Positions 1 to 11,311 of a stretch of 59,555 nt of DNA are shown in pieces. The stretch's first letter is position 1, and every line of letters begins with the position of its first letter. Source of the DNA: Alphaproteobacteria bacterium RIFCSPHIGHO2_02_FULL_46_13. GTDB taxonomy: Bacteria; Pseudomonadota; Alphaproteobacteria; Micavibrionales; Micavibrionaceae. The notes beneath the pieces were generated by a model that saw only the letters and a list, made by a program, of their open reading frames with translations, made no database searches and was not told the origin of the DNA. Location: assembly GCA_001767915.1 (NCBI GenBank), contig MEMI01000038.1, forward strand, positions 31,191-90,745, written 5' to 3'. The position numbers and the translations under genes are program-made.

Positions 1-570
1 AAGAGGAGCATCTTCCGCCCACTCAGGCAACTTTGCCCAGACATTCAAAGCATTGCGGGATGAGATAATGGATTCCGCCGCGTCATATTTATGACCGAGT
101 GCCTGAAATACAAACGGTGTCCATATCCATCCCTTCCCATTCAAGCCCATGACCTTTGCAATATCCAAAAGTTTATCATGGTTGGGTTTGTCGGCAAGGT
201 CGGCGAGTAATGTGGTTGCGCATTCGAGCAATGTCATCGGGTAATCCGAAATATCTTCGGGAATATCGACTTGCAATGCTTTGGCAACACCCACTGGGGT
301 CGGGACGCAAAACCGTGTCGGGTGGACGAAGGCATAAAGCTCTAAAATATCCATCATCCGCAAATGGTCATGCCCCAATTTATGATGGGTGTAGGGCGCG
401 TGGCAGACGAGGGTGGGTACATCTGATTGTAAATTCCCTGCCTGATGCGGTGTGAGCATTAAAATCTCGCCATCTGCATTCAGATACGAAAATTTACCCG
501 CCCCATAAGACAGGGCAGGCGATGTAAATCGCATGAGGGATTGATTCTGAAACGGCGTCGTATTCTGCAT
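1..570 (-). CDS. DinG/Rad3-like ATP-dependent DNA helicase, N-terminal part (runs off the window)
   Basis: The leftward reading frame is open from an ATG at 568-570 to the window edge, giving 190 codons with no stop. The visible part is the N-terminal region only, so no Walker motif can be seen. Residues around 75-105 (LELYAFVHPTRFCVPTPVGV) resemble from memory the region that precedes the helicase core in alphaproteobacterial DinG/Rad3-type helicases, which unwind DNA during repair. The identification rests on that one stretch and is moderate. It is transcribed in the same direction as the downstream kinase gene, which ends at 608. Confidence 0.6.
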   Translation of the reverse strand, partial: MQNTTPFQNQSLMRFTSPALSYGAGKFSYLNADGEILMLTPHQAGNLQSDVPTLVCHAPYTHHKLGHDHLRMMDILELYAFVHPTRFCVPTPVGVAKALQVDIPEDISDYPMTLLECATTLLADLADKPNHDKLLDIAKVMGLNGKGWIWTPFVFQALGHKYDAAESIISSRNALNVWAKLPEWAEDAPL

Positions 571-607
571 GCAACAGATTTAGCATATTTTCAGGGAAAA
601 GAGAGGG

Positions 608-2552
<1,945 letters not shown>

Positions 2553-2563
<11 letters not shown>

Positions 2564-3470
2564 GGCGGTCATTCCCCGAATTTGATTTTTTGAGTTGTGC
2601 CTTGAATTTGTCTGTTGCATCAACTAACCGTTGTCGCGTGAAAGGTTTTGCAATAAATCCTTTTGCGCCATGTTGAAGGCAATCAATAATTTTTTCTTTC
2701 TGTGAATGTGAGCTGAGCATAATGATATAGGATTCATCATCGACTTTGTTCATTTGTTCCAAAAGGTCAATGCCGTTGCCGTCCGGCAGTTGAATGTCCA
2801 AAAAGGTCATGTCGGGCAGGTGGCGTTGGTAATAGACGAGGGCTTGCCGCGCTGTCTCTGCCGTAATCACTTCAAAGCCCTCTTTGAAGGCCAGTTTAAC
2901 AAGTTGCAGTGTGAATGGGTCGTCTTCAACCAATAAAATTAGCGGTTTTACCCTTGCTTTCCTGACTGGTTTCATGTGGTTAATTTTTTCTTCGGACAGC
3001 TTGATCGTAAATCCCATAGCTTCTGGTTGAGGGGCTTTGATTTCTTTTTTATCTGCTACAGAAATTTCTCTCTGAGGGCTCATTTTTTCTTGTTCAATTG
3101 AAATGCCCATCCGCCCCATAAGAGTTATCAGATTTTCCCAGTGGATGGATAAGTCAAGAATATCAAAGAAGCGTCCAAATCCTTTAAATTCTGTTTCTTT
3201 TAAAAAGCCCTCAACACATTTCTCAATAGGGATGGCGCGCCCTTGGAAAAAGATGAGCAGAAAACCAGGTTTCTTCCAGAATATTTTACAATCAGACTGA
3301 CTAAAAAAATGCTCGATATTTTTAAGGCATAAATTTTGGAAGAGGGTGGAGTGCAAGGTTTCGCAATCTTGGAATTCGATACTGATCACGCGCCATGATT
3401 GTGGTTTTGGTTCGATTTGATTTATAAACGCAGTGAGGAGGACGTCTGTCTTCTCATGTGCCAAATTCAT
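2553..3470 (-). CDS. Response regulator with C-terminal receiver domain
   Basis: About 305 residues from the ATG at 3470; the frame also opens at a TTG at 3500. The C-terminal 120 residues are a CheY-like receiver: acidic pair in LLVEDDPF, phospho-acceptor Asp225 in MTFLDIQLPDG, and Lys in GFIAKPF. The first 140 or so residues match nothing I recognise and carry no obvious DNA-binding or enzymatic motif; a basic linker at about 165-175 joins the halves. A receiver at the C terminus with an unknown N-terminal domain suggests the N-terminal part is an output or partner-binding domain. The gene overlaps the hybrid kinase downstream, so they likely form one signalling operon. Confidence 0.85.
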
Positions 3471-3516
3471 CTGATTCCATCCATTTTTGTAAGACTGCAA
3501 AAAAAACTGTATCTAA

Positions 3517-3545
3517 CCATTTTAAATTGAATTTGATTAAAATGG
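3517..3545. promoter_or_regulatory. Inverted repeat upstream of the two-component operon
   Basis: Perfect 9-base arms CCATTTTAA (3517-3525) and TTAAAATGG (3537-3545), separated by 11 bases, lie about 50-75 bases upstream of the response-regulator ATG. The spacing would suit an operator for a dimeric regulator. There is no T-run in the right place for a terminator. Function is inferred from position only. Apart from this, the gap 3501-3635 shows nothing recognisable. Confidence 0.35.
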
Positions 3546-3635
3546 TGTTACAACTTGCTGCGGTGAAGCAAATATAAATCGAATATAATCTTTGGTATGG
3601 GGTTGGCTGGTTATCTGATTGAATTAATTATAAAG

Positions 3636-4409
3636 TTATCTGATAAGCAAGCTGTGATAGAAGGTGTAACCATTGATCCAATTTCCCGAAATGTTTTGAA
3701 AACATCCGGTGGCATGTTTCTTCAGCTTCACCCCGTTTGCACCTTCGCCTAATTCCGGATCGCTTGTTGCTTGGAATTGGCCTATGAAGGTTGCTGTTGT
3801 AGAATCAAAACTCTCCCTAGGCGGGATACTCCCACCAGTATTTACGATACCGTTCAATTCATTGATTTGTAAGCAGACAGCCAAAGTGATGGTTGGCACA
3901 ATCGCCATCAACGCAACTTCTTTGTCATCGCAGGCATCGTTATCATCCGAACCTAGGCCTAAAACACAATGAGTCGCGGTAAAAACCCATTGTCCATAGT
4001 CCGCATCACTTGAAAAACTGCTATCCAAAACAGAAGCGTCTGGGTTGGCGTAGGCGCGCCCTGCGCCTTCCAAACTAAACAGGTCGCATCTTTTATTGGA
4101 TGGAGAATTTGAATTTGTATAGTTGCGGGTTGTGATTGTGTTCACAAAATTGATGTCATTTTCACTGCATTGGTTGGCGGTCATCATCTGGACAACACCG
4201 GATTCAAAGCCTTTGGCTTGCCGCATAAGCTTTTCGGCCTGAATACGGGCATTTTCTTTATCCATGTTACCGGAACTGCGGTTGGATGATCTCATGGTCA
4301 CGGCGGTTAATGCAGCGATCAAGGCAATCATCACCAGAATAATGACAAGAGCATTTCCACGATTATTCTGCTGTTTTAGGTCGTTTTTTTGATGTGATTT
4401 GTGTCGCAT
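3636..4409 (-). CDS. Pilin-like single-pass membrane protein, RGNAL family (copy A)
   Basis: 257 residues. A short basic, hydrophilic N terminus (about 17 residues) is followed by RGNALVIILVMIALIAALTA, one hydrophobic helix, then a polar domain with several cysteines and Gly/Ser-rich stretches. This is the layout of type IV pilins and pseudopilins: short basic leader, glycine, hydrophobic helix, globular tail. The canonical glutamate at position 5 of mature pilins is missing, so prepilin-peptidase processing is uncertain. The gene at 50106-50801 has the same N-terminal pattern and an RSSxR stretch after the helix, so the two are paralogues over that part. No pilus assembly gene is nearby. Function is unknown; a role in a pilus or secretion machine is inference. 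Confidence 0.7.
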   Translation of the reverse strand: MRHKSHQKNDLKQQNNRGNALVIILVMIALIAALTAVTMRSSNRSSGNMDKENARIQAEKLMRQAKGFESGVVQMMTANQCSENDINFVNTITTRNYTNSNSPSNKRCDLFSLEGAGRAYANPDASVLDSSFSSDADYGQWVFTATHCVLGLGSDDNDACDDKEVALMAIVPTITLAVCLQINELNGIVNTGGSIPPRESFDSTTATFIGQFQATSDPELGEGANGVKLKKHATGCFQNISGNWINGYTFYHSLLIR

Positions 4410-4481
4410 GGCTTGCTTTTCCGCGAATTTTCAGACAAATTGAAAACTCTATTAACTTGATTATACCATACGGAAAGAACC

Positions 4482-6008
4482 ATGACACAGAAAACTAGCG
4501 TCTTAGCCACAGAAAATGACACTCCACAGGATGACAATATTCTGAAAGCCGCCAAGTTGAAGAAGTTGGCAGCGTTTGAGGCCGCTGGCGGGAATGCTTT
4601 TCCGCATAAATTTCACCGCACGGACCGCGCAGGCGATTTGCAGGAAAAATATGCCAGTTTGGAAAATGGCGTTGAAACAACCGACAAAGTCACCATCGCG
4701 GGTCGTATCATGGCCATGCGTAATAACGGCATGTTTATCGACCTCCATGATCCGAGCGGTAAAGTTCAGGTTTTCTGCCATAAGGATTCAACACCTGCCG
4801 AGGTGATGGCTCAACTCGACTATTTTGACCTGGGCGACATTATCGGTGTGAGTGGGACGGTACGCCGTACACCGCGCGGTGAATTGTCTGTGCGTGCCAT
4901 TGAACTCACGATGCTTACCAAATCGTTCGCACCTCTCCCTGATAAATATCATGGATTGACGGATGTCGAGGCACGTTACCGTCAACGCTATTTAGATTTG
5001 ATTATGAATGACCAAAGCAGAAATACTCTGCGCACCCGTACAAAAATTGTCAGAGCCATTCGTGATTTTATGAACGGCATCGGCGCGATGGAAGTTGAAA
5101 CACCATTGCTTCACGGGATTATGGGCGGCGCATCTGCCAAGCCATTTATCACGCATCACAATGCGCTTGATTCCAATTTCTTCCTCCGTATTGCGCCGGA
5201 ACTCTATCTGAAACGCCTTGTTGTCGGCGGGTTTGCGGATGCGGTGTTCGAAATTGGCCGTAACTTCCGCAACGAAGGTGTATCCCCACGCCATAACCCA
5301 GAATTCACGATGATCGAAGCCTATCATACCTATTTCGATTATTATGATGTGATGACCCATATCGAAGATATGGTGCGTTATGTTGTGCAAACTGTTCACG
5401 GGACGACCTCCATTCAATATGGTGAACATACTTTGGACTTTGGCGCCCCTTGGCAACGTAAAACCATGGTGGGAATTGTTCAGGAGGAAACAGGCGTTGA
5501 TTTCCTGACCATCACTGATCCTGCGGCAGCACGTGCAAAAGCCAAGGAGTTGGGTGTTCATGTGGAAGCCAATGCCAACTGGGGACAAGTGGTTGAGGCG
5601 ATCTTTGCCGAGAAAGGCGAACATAAACTCATTCAGCCAACTCACGTCATGGATCATCCGTTTGATATTTCCCCCTTGTCAAAATTGCACCGCGACAACC
5701 CATTACTGACCGAGCGTTTCGAGAGTTACGCGAATGGTTGGGAAATTTGTAATGCGTTTACCGAGTTGAACGACCCGCGCGATCAATTAGCACGTTTCCA
5801 AGACCAAGTGGCTGCGCGTGAAGCAGGAGACGAAGAAGGCATGATGATGGACGAAGATTTCATCACCGCCCTTGAATACGGCCTGCCACCAACCGGTGGC
5901 TGGGGTATGGGGATTGACCGTATGGTGATGTTGCTTACCAACTCCACCAATATCCGTGATGTGATCGCGTTCCCGACACTTAAACCAATTGGTGGCGGGG
6001 CGAAATAG
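4482..6008 (+). CDS. lysS: Lysine--tRNA ligase, class II
   Basis: Charges tRNA-Lys with lysine using ATP in the cytoplasm. At 508 residues it has the usual class II LysRS length. An N-terminal anticodon-binding OB fold spans about 55-165. The class II catalytic core shows motif 2 (FEIGRNFRNEGVSPRHNPEF, about 257-276), the CNAFTELNDP stretch, and motif 3 (GGWGMGIDRMVML, about 470-483). The start has GGAAAG about 5 bases upstream of the ATG. Many alphaproteobacteria use the unrelated class I LysRS instead, so the class II form is a useful lineage marker. It is divergent from the pilin-like gene and convergent with the nitroreductase gene. Confidence 0.95.
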   Translation: MTQKTSVLATENDTPQDDNILKAAKLKKLAAFEAAGGNAFPHKFHRTDRAGDLQEKYASLENGVETTDKVTIAGRIMAMRNNGMFIDLHDPSGKVQVFCHKDSTPAEVMAQLDYFDLGDIIGVSGTVRRTPRGELSVRAIELTMLTKSFAPLPDKYHGLTDVEARYRQRYLDLIMNDQSRNTLRTRTKIVRAIRDFMNGIGAMEVETPLLHGIMGGASAKPFITHHNALDSNFFLRIAPELYLKRLVVGGFADAVFEIGRNFRNEGVSPRHNPEFTMIEAYHTYFDYYDVMTHIEDMVRYVVQTVHGTTSIQYGEHTLDFGAPWQRKTMVGIVQEETGVDFLTITDPAAARAKAKELGVHVEANANWGQVVEAIFAEKGEHKLIQPTHVMDHPFDISPLSKLHRDNPLLTERFESYANGWEICNAFTELNDPRDQLARFQDQVAAREAGDEEGMMMDEDFITALEYGLPPTGGWGMGIDRMVMLLTNSTNIRDVIAFPTLKPIGGGAK

Positions 6009-6024
6009 ATCGCTTTAAAACACT

Positions 6025-6663
6025 TTAAAATCCTTTGGCGGGAAAGCCCTTGCCGACCTGCCCATATCCCTCGCCCTTATTCAGGACGGGGGATTTTTCT
6101 GACCAGTGGGTGACGATTTTTGTGAGGTCTGGACGTTCGCGGTCTTCCTGTTTTTCGGATGCCGTGCCGATATAAATAAACCCTGCAAAACGATCCTGCT
6201 CATCAAGCCCCATCAGATTTTTAAAAGTGGGGGAATACGCATACCATTCGGTCAACCAATTCGTGCCATACCCCATGGCATTCGCCGCAAGGCATAAATT
6301 ATAACACGCCGCCCCCGCAGAGAGGATTTGCTCCCATTCCGAATTCTTCCCCTCGCGAATGCGTGACACCACCGCAATCACCATCGGCGCGCGTAAAAAT
6401 CTTTCGCCCTCCAAATCCAATTTGGCAGGGGCAGTATCAGGATTTTCGGCGGCATAAGCCGTCCGTAAATGCGCCCCAACTTCCGCCCGCGCATCTCCTT
6501 CAAACACAATAAAATACCATGGATGATATTTCCCATGGTCAGGCACACGCGCCGCAATGGTCAAAATTTCGGCCAATTGCTCCGCGTTCGGGGCAGGTTC
6601 AGAAAGGCTTGTAACCTTTGATGATCTGCGGCTTTTAAGGAATTCAAGAAGGGCGTTTTGCAT
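6025..6663 (-). CDS. Nitroreductase family protein (FMN-dependent oxidoreductase)
   Basis: 212 residues, typical of the nitroreductase fold. The N-terminal RRSSK matches the FMN-phosphate-binding RRSxR motif of the family. AARVPDHGKYHPWYFIVF and AMGYGTNWLT are the usual core segments, closest to the YdjA-like branch. The family uses NAD(P)H and FMN to reduce nitro compounds, quinones or similar acceptors; the substrate here cannot be told. Start: GGAG 7 bases before the ATG. It is divergent from the flavin monooxygenase at 6721. A second, dissimilar nitroreductase-family gene lies at 51778. Confidence 0.85.
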   Translation of the reverse strand: MQNALLEFLKSRRSSKVTSLSEPAPNAEQLAEILTIAARVPDHGKYHPWYFIVFEGDARAEVGAHLRTAYAAENPDTAPAKLDLEGERFLRAPMVIAVVSRIREGKNSEWEQILSAGAACYNLCLAANAMGYGTNWLTEWYAYSPTFKNLMGLDEQDRFAGFIYIGTASEKQEDRERPDLTKIVTHWSEKSPVLNKGEGYGQVGKGFPAKGF

Positions 6664-6720
6664 GATGTTCTCCAGTATTTTTTCATATCATTTTTAAAGG
6701 GTGTATGCTAGTGAATCCGC

Positions 6721-8178
6721 ATGAAAAAGAAGGTTGCAATTATTGGGGCAGGGCCAGCAGGATTGGTGGCGGCAAAGTCATGTCTGGAATATGGCTTAAC
6801 CCCGACTATTTTCGAAAAATCCTCTCGCGTAGGTGGCGTTTGGTCAGGGGATGATCCCGGTGCGGCATGGACGGGCATGCACACAAACCTATCAAAATGG
6901 TCATGTATGTTTTCCGATTTTCCATGGAATGATAATACGCAAGAATTTCCTTTTCAAAGTGAAGTATCAGATTATCTTAAAAGTTATGCAGATGCCTTTC
7001 ATGTGACGCCGCATATTCGCTTTAATACTGAAGTTATGAAAGTTGATAAAACAGATAGCGGATGGCTTCTCGATTTCAATGGTCAGGCCGAATATTTTGA
7101 TGCTGTGATTATTGCCAGCGGTTTCTTTACAAAAGGGGCTCAACCTACCATTTCAGGTCAGGAAAATTTTAAGGGTGATATCATTCATTCATCGCGTGTC
7201 CGCCCTGATACCATCGCGCTTGAGAAAAATATTGTCATTTGCGGCGGATCATTCAGCGGTTATGAATTGGCAGCTGAATTTGCAATGGTAGCGCAACAGC
7301 CTGTAACCCATATCTTCCGCACGCCATCATGGGTTCTGAAACGTCATTTTCCGAACGCAGATGGAACATCATTGCCAGTGGATTTGGCATCCTATTCACG
7401 CAAAGTGAACCCTGCGGATTCTGAATTATCCCCCCAACAAAAAACAGCCAGAACAATTGGATTTCTTAAATCGGCTTTCGGCACACCTTCCAAATTTCAT
7501 CCGGATCTTGCCCTTGCCGAAGACCCGACAAAGCCACAATTTGTTGTGATCTCTTCCCATTATCTTGAAATGGTCGAGCGTGGTAAAATTCTTCCTGTAC
7601 GCGGCGAGATACAGCATTTCAGTCACCAGTGTGTCAATATAAATGGTCAGCAAGAAAAAGCTGCCGACACTCTTGTCTGGGCGACAGGGTATCATGCGAG
7701 CCTTCCATTCATGGGTGCAGACATCACGTCAAAAATCGATTACCGTGAAGACGATCAATTTATGCCTGCCTTATTGCATGAAGCTGTCTGGCCTCGGGAC
7801 GTGGACGGTTTGGCGTTTGTCGGGTTTTATCGTGGGCCGTATTTTGCTGTGATGGAATTACAGGCCAGATGGGTTGCGGGTGTCTTTGCGGGTGAAATAC
7901 CATCACCTCAGCCAGATGAAATTGAAAATGGTATAGCAGACGCCAAACGCCTTAGAAACCTTGATCCCCGCCCACAATTCCCATACGGAAATTATGTGGA
8001 GTTTGCAGACCGTCTGGCGCGAAAAGTCGGGTGCTATCCCGATCTGCCAAAATCTGATAGTCTTTATAAACAAGTCCATGAAGGTTTTTTCCTGCCATCC
8101 CATTATAGGTTGACGGGGTATGCTTCAAACCGCGCTGTTGTTGAACAAGTGATTGAACAAATTCCGTATATCAAATGA
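6721..8178 (+). CDS. Flavin-containing monooxygenase family protein
   Basis: 485 residues with two nucleotide-binding Rossmann motifs: GAGPAG at 9-14 for FAD and GGSFSG near 174-180 for NADPH. The sequence FKGDIIHSSRVRP near 149-161 fits the FMO fingerprint FxGxxxHxxx(Y/F), with V in place of the final aromatic residue. ATGYH near 320 is the conserved ATG motif. These enzymes use NADPH, O2 and FAD to oxygenate soft nucleophiles such as amines or sulfides, or carry out Baeyer-Villiger reactions; the substrate is unknown. Its stop overlaps the next gene by four bases (ATGA at 8175-8178), so the two products are very likely made together. Confidence 0.88.
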   Translation: MKKKVAIIGAGPAGLVAAKSCLEYGLTPTIFEKSSRVGGVWSGDDPGAAWTGMHTNLSKWSCMFSDFPWNDNTQEFPFQSEVSDYLKSYADAFHVTPHIRFNTEVMKVDKTDSGWLLDFNGQAEYFDAVIIASGFFTKGAQPTISGQENFKGDIIHSSRVRPDTIALEKNIVICGGSFSGYELAAEFAMVAQQPVTHIFRTPSWVLKRHFPNADGTSLPVDLASYSRKVNPADSELSPQQKTARTIGFLKSAFGTPSKFHPDLALAEDPTKPQFVVISSHYLEMVERGKILPVRGEIQHFSHQCVNINGQQEKAADTLVWATGYHASLPFMGADITSKIDYREDDQFMPALLHEAVWPRDVDGLAFVGFYRGPYFAVMELQARWVAGVFAGEIPSPQPDEIENGIADAKRLRNLDPRPQFPYGNYVEFADRLARKVGCYPDLPKSDSLYKQVHEGFFLPSHYRLTGYASNRAVVEQVIEQIPYIK

Positions 8179-8624
8179 GAGTGATCGAATTGAAAACAGT
8201 TTTTAATCAACTCATCGGGACATGGTCTCTGCACAGGGATATTTTCGATGCCGCAGGGCATAGTAATCTTGTCGGAACATGCGTTTTCTCTGTGCTGGAT
8301 GACAACCGTATTCTGTGTGAAGAAAATGGCATCCTGAATTATAACGGCAACCAGACAGAGGCCAGTCGTAGTTATATCTATGAATATCGTGATGATAAAA
8401 TCACCATTCTATACAATGATGCCCATCGTGCGGGGGATGTGCTGCATGAACTTAAATTTATGACCGAGGGACAAAATCAGGTCGCGCGTCATTGCCATTA
8501 CTGTGGCGCGGATACTTATGATATAGAATTTAATCTCTTGCCCGATGGAAAAATTCAAATGAACTATGTGGTCAAAGGACCGCATAAGGATTATCAGATG
8601 CGGACGACCTTAACCCCTAAATAA
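8175..8624 (+). CDS. DUF6314 family protein
   Basis: 149 residues. The pattern matches DUF6314 from memory: N-terminal IGTWSLHRDI, a central acidic-aromatic stretch, a C-terminal HCHYCGADTYD and a final VVKGPHKDYQMRTTL. The probable fold is a small lipocalin-like beta barrel, which is inference. No activity is known to me. It overlaps the flavin monooxygenase gene by four bases, which points to a joint role, perhaps substrate or product binding for the oxygenase. Confidence 0.75.
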   Translation: MRVIELKTVFNQLIGTWSLHRDIFDAAGHSNLVGTCVFSVLDDNRILCEENGILNYNGNQTEASRSYIYEYRDDKITILYNDAHRAGDVLHELKFMTEGQNQVARHCHYCGADTYDIEFNLLPDGKIQMNYVVKGPHKDYQMRTTLTPK

Positions 8625-8632
8625 GTATTGGT

Positions 8633-9109
8633 TTATTTGGGCGACACATGCATACATCCTTTTATCGTAACAAGATTTGCTAATATATGCATTTCAAGTT
8701 CTTCACAAATTGCAAGGCAAGTTGTCCTGATTAATCTCAAACTATCGCCGGTTTGTTCGCCCATAAGTCTTACTTCACCGTTATCTTTATTTTTTGGGTC
8801 TGTTGCCTGTTCCCATTCTTCCTGAAGAATTGATAGGCGCGGTATGATTTCTTCTTTTAAACATAGATTGATGAGGTCATTGTCAACATGACAATCGATT
8901 GGAAAATTTTCGATGTCTAAATCCATGAATTTTTGGGCAACGATTTTATAGGCGGATGATTTTGGTTCAGGATTTGAATCTATAATGGGTTTTATTCTTA
9001 ATTCTTCTAATGCCTCACTTGCCTTAAGCGAGAGGTGGTATAGATCCCAACTCAAATCCCAAGTGGCTTGGTAGAATTCTTCAACAAGACTAAACGGTGT
9101 TTGGTTCAT
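8633..9109 (-). CDS. Hypothetical protein, mostly helical
   Basis: 158 residues, acidic, rich in leucine and glutamate, with no signal peptide, membrane segment or motif that I recognise. GGA lies 6 bases before the ATG. Tryptophans cluster near the N terminus (ATWDLSWDLYHLSL) and the rest looks alpha-helical. It is convergent with the DUF6314 gene (8-base gap) and divergent from uvrB. Coding is supported by length and by clean flanking boundaries, not by homology. Confidence 0.6.
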   Translation of the reverse strand: MNQTPFSLVEEFYQATWDLSWDLYHLSLKASEALEELRIKPIIDSNPEPKSSAYKIVAQKFMDLDIENFPIDCHVDNDLINLCLKEEIIPRLSILQEEWEQATDPKNKDNGEVRLMGEQTGDSLRLIRTTCLAICEELEMHILANLVTIKGCMHVSPK

Positions 9110-9214
9110 TTTGCGTCCATAATTTATGTCAATACAATCCTATAAATTATAGAAATAACATTTGCAAGAATAATTACCTCTATGCGTGTTCTTGTTTTGT
9201 GCTATATCTTTTGG

Positions 9215-11230
9215 ATGACTATTCCCTTCAAAATTCATTCCCCGTTCCAACCCGCTGGTGATCAACCTGCGGCGATTGAGGCATTGTTGAAAGGGTTGGC
9301 TGAGGGACTAACCGATCAGGTTCTGCTCGGAGTGACGGGTTCGGGTAAAACATTTACCATGGCGCATTTGATTGAGCGGACGCAGCGTCCTGCGCTCATC
9401 CTTGCCCCCAACAAAACCCTCGCGGGACAGCTTTATAGTGAGATGAAAGATTTCTTTCCCGATAATGCCGTTGAATATTTCGTATCATACTATGATTATT
9501 ATCAGCCGGAGGCCTATGTCGCCAAACGTGATTTATATATCGAGAAAGAAGCCACGATCAACGAACAGATTGACCGGATGCGCCACGCCGCCACCCGTGC
9601 GATTTTCGAACGGCGCGATGTGATTATTGTGGCGTCTGTGTCCTGCATTTATGGGATCGGGTCGAAAGAAGATTATTACGCCATGACCTTTGAAATTTCA
9701 AAAGGTCAACGCATCGACCGTAAAGACCTGATCGAAAAGCTGGTTGAACTCCAATATAAACGGAACGACATTGTCTTTGAACGCGGTGGATTCCGTGTGC
9801 GCGGGGACACAGTTGAATTATTCCCCGTCCACTTCGAAGACCGCGCATGGCGTTTTTCGATGTTCGGTGACGAGATTGAACAAATCACCGAATTTGACCC
9901 GCTAACAGGCGAGAAATATATGACCATGGATGCCGTGCGTATTTATGCGAACAGCCACTATGTCACCCCTGGTCCCACGATTGCGCAGGCCATCACCCAG
10001 ATCAAAGTCGAATTAAAATCACGTCTGGAAGAATTCAATACGCAAGGCAAGTTGGTTGAGGCACAACGCTTGGAGCAACGCGCGACATTCGATCTGGAAA
10101 TGTTATCGGCAACAGGTATGTGCCAAGGGATTGAAAATTATTCGCGTTATTTAACAGGGCGTCCTGCGGGGGCGGCACCACCGACCTTGTTCGAATATCT
10201 CCCCAAAGATGCGTTGTTATTCTTGGATGAAAGTCACGTTATGGTCGGGCAATTGGGCGGCATGTATAATGGTGACCGCGCGCGTAAAACAACGCTTGCC
10301 GAATTCGGATTCCGTCTGCCGTCTGCACTTGATAACCGCCCGCTGAAATTTGATGAATGGAACGCGATGCGCCCGCAAACCGTCTTTGTCTCCGCCACCC
10401 CTGGCGATTGGGAACTGGAACAGACTGGCGGCGTGTTTGTGGAGCAAGTGGTACGCCCGACAGGGTTGATTGACCCACCCGTTGAAATCCGTCCGACAGA
10501 ACACCAGATTGACGACCTGATGCACGAGGCCAAACGCGTGGTGGCGGCAGGTGGTCGCGCACTCGTCACAACCCTGACCAAAAAAATGGCTGAAAATTTG
10601 ACCGATTATCTGGTGGAAAACGGCCTTAAAGTCCGCTATCTGCACTCCGACATTGAAACGCTCGAACGGATTGAAATTATTCGCGATCTGCGCCTCGGCA
10701 CATTTGATATTCTGGTGGGGATCAACTTGCTCCGCGAAGGACTGGATATCCCTGAATGTATGTTGGTGGCTATTCTGGATGCGGATAAGGAAGGCTTTCT
10801 CCGTTCGCGGACATCCCTCATTCAAACCATCGGACGTGCTGCGCGGAACGTGGGCGGTAAAGCCGTCCTCTATGCCGACAATTATACCAAAAGCATGAAA
10901 GCCGCCATCGAAGAAACTGACCGCAGACGTGCCAAACAAGTCGAATATAATACCGAACACGGCATCACCCCGTCCAGCATCCAGAAAAATATCCGCGATA
11001 CCTTGTCGAGTGTGTATGAACAGGGCGATTACGGCGATTATACCCCCCAAGCCATGGGCTTTTCCGATCAAGATCAAGCCTTACTCGAAGACCCGAAAGC
11101 CCTCCAAAAGCAAATCAAAAAACTCGACGCCCAAATGCACAAAGCCGCCGGCGATCTGGAATTCGAAGAGGCGGCAAGGTTACGCGACGAAATCAAACGT
11201 CTGGAAGCGTTGGATTTACGGGTGCGTTAG
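9215..11230 (+). CDS. uvrB: Excinuclease ABC subunit B
   Basis: DNA-damage recognition subunit of nucleotide excision repair; it is loaded by UvrA and recruits UvrC. From the ATG at 9215 the protein has about 671 residues, the family length. Visible are Walker A GVTGSGKT (about 39-46), the beta-hairpin [11 protein letters not shown] that wedges into DNA, the DESH helicase box (about 337), helicase motifs [11 protein letters not shown] and QTIGRAARN, and the C-terminal UVR motif ([17 protein letters not shown]) that binds UvrC. An upstream in-frame ATG at 9182 would add 11 residues unlike the family's start, so 9215 is preferred, although neither start has a good ribosome-binding site. It stands alone rather than in an operon. 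Confidence 0.96.
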   Translation: MTIPFKIHSPFQPAGDQPAAIEALLKGLAEGLTDQVLLGVTGSGKTFTMAHLIERTQRPALILAPNKTLAGQLYSEMKDFFPDNAVEYFVSYYDYYQPEAYVAKRDLYIEKEATINEQIDRMRHAATRAIFERRDVIIVASVSCIYGIGSKEDYYAMTFEISKGQRIDRKDLIEKLVELQYKRNDIVFERGGFRVRGDTVELFPVHFEDRAWRFSMFGDEIEQITEFDPLTGEKYMTMDAVRIYANSHYVTPGPTIAQAITQIKVELKSRLEEFNTQGKLVEAQRLEQRATFDLEMLSATGMCQGIENYSRYLTGRPAGAAPPTLFEYLPKDALLFLDESHVMVGQLGGMYNGDRARKTTLAEFGFRLPSALDNRPLKFDEWNAMRPQTVFVSATPGDWELEQTGGVFVEQVVRPTGLIDPPVEIRPTEHQIDDLMHEAKRVVAAGGRALVTTLTKKMAENLTDYLVENGLKVRYLHSDIETLERIEIIRDLRLGTFDILVGINLLREGLDIPECMLVAILDADKEGFLRSRTSLIQTIGRAARNVGGKAVLYADNYTKSMKAAIEETDRRRAKQVEYNTEHGITPSSIQKNIRDTLSSVYEQGDYGDYTPQAMGFSDQDQALLEDPKALQKQIKKLDAQMHKAAGDLEFEEAARLRDEIKRLEALDLRVR

Positions 11231-11311
11231 CTATATAAGCATTCATTTTTTCTTATAAAATTGACTTTTGGAAAGAAAGTTATTATTTTCCAGAACTTCA
11301 ATGAGGGTTTG

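Noticed and set aside
4440-4467. Sigma70-like TTGAAA-N16-TATACC before lysS
   Set aside because: The spacing is good, but the start point would leave a leader of about 8 bases and cut off the ribosome-binding site, so it is not claimed as a promoter.
4992-5657. 221-codon leftward frame inside lysS
   Set aside because: It is antisense to strongly conserved lysS motifs and resembles no known protein.
10217-11077. 286-codon leftward frame inside uvrB
   Set aside because: It lies wholly inside uvrB on the other strand, is rich in His and Cys in a way typical of antisense shadows, and has no recognisable domain.
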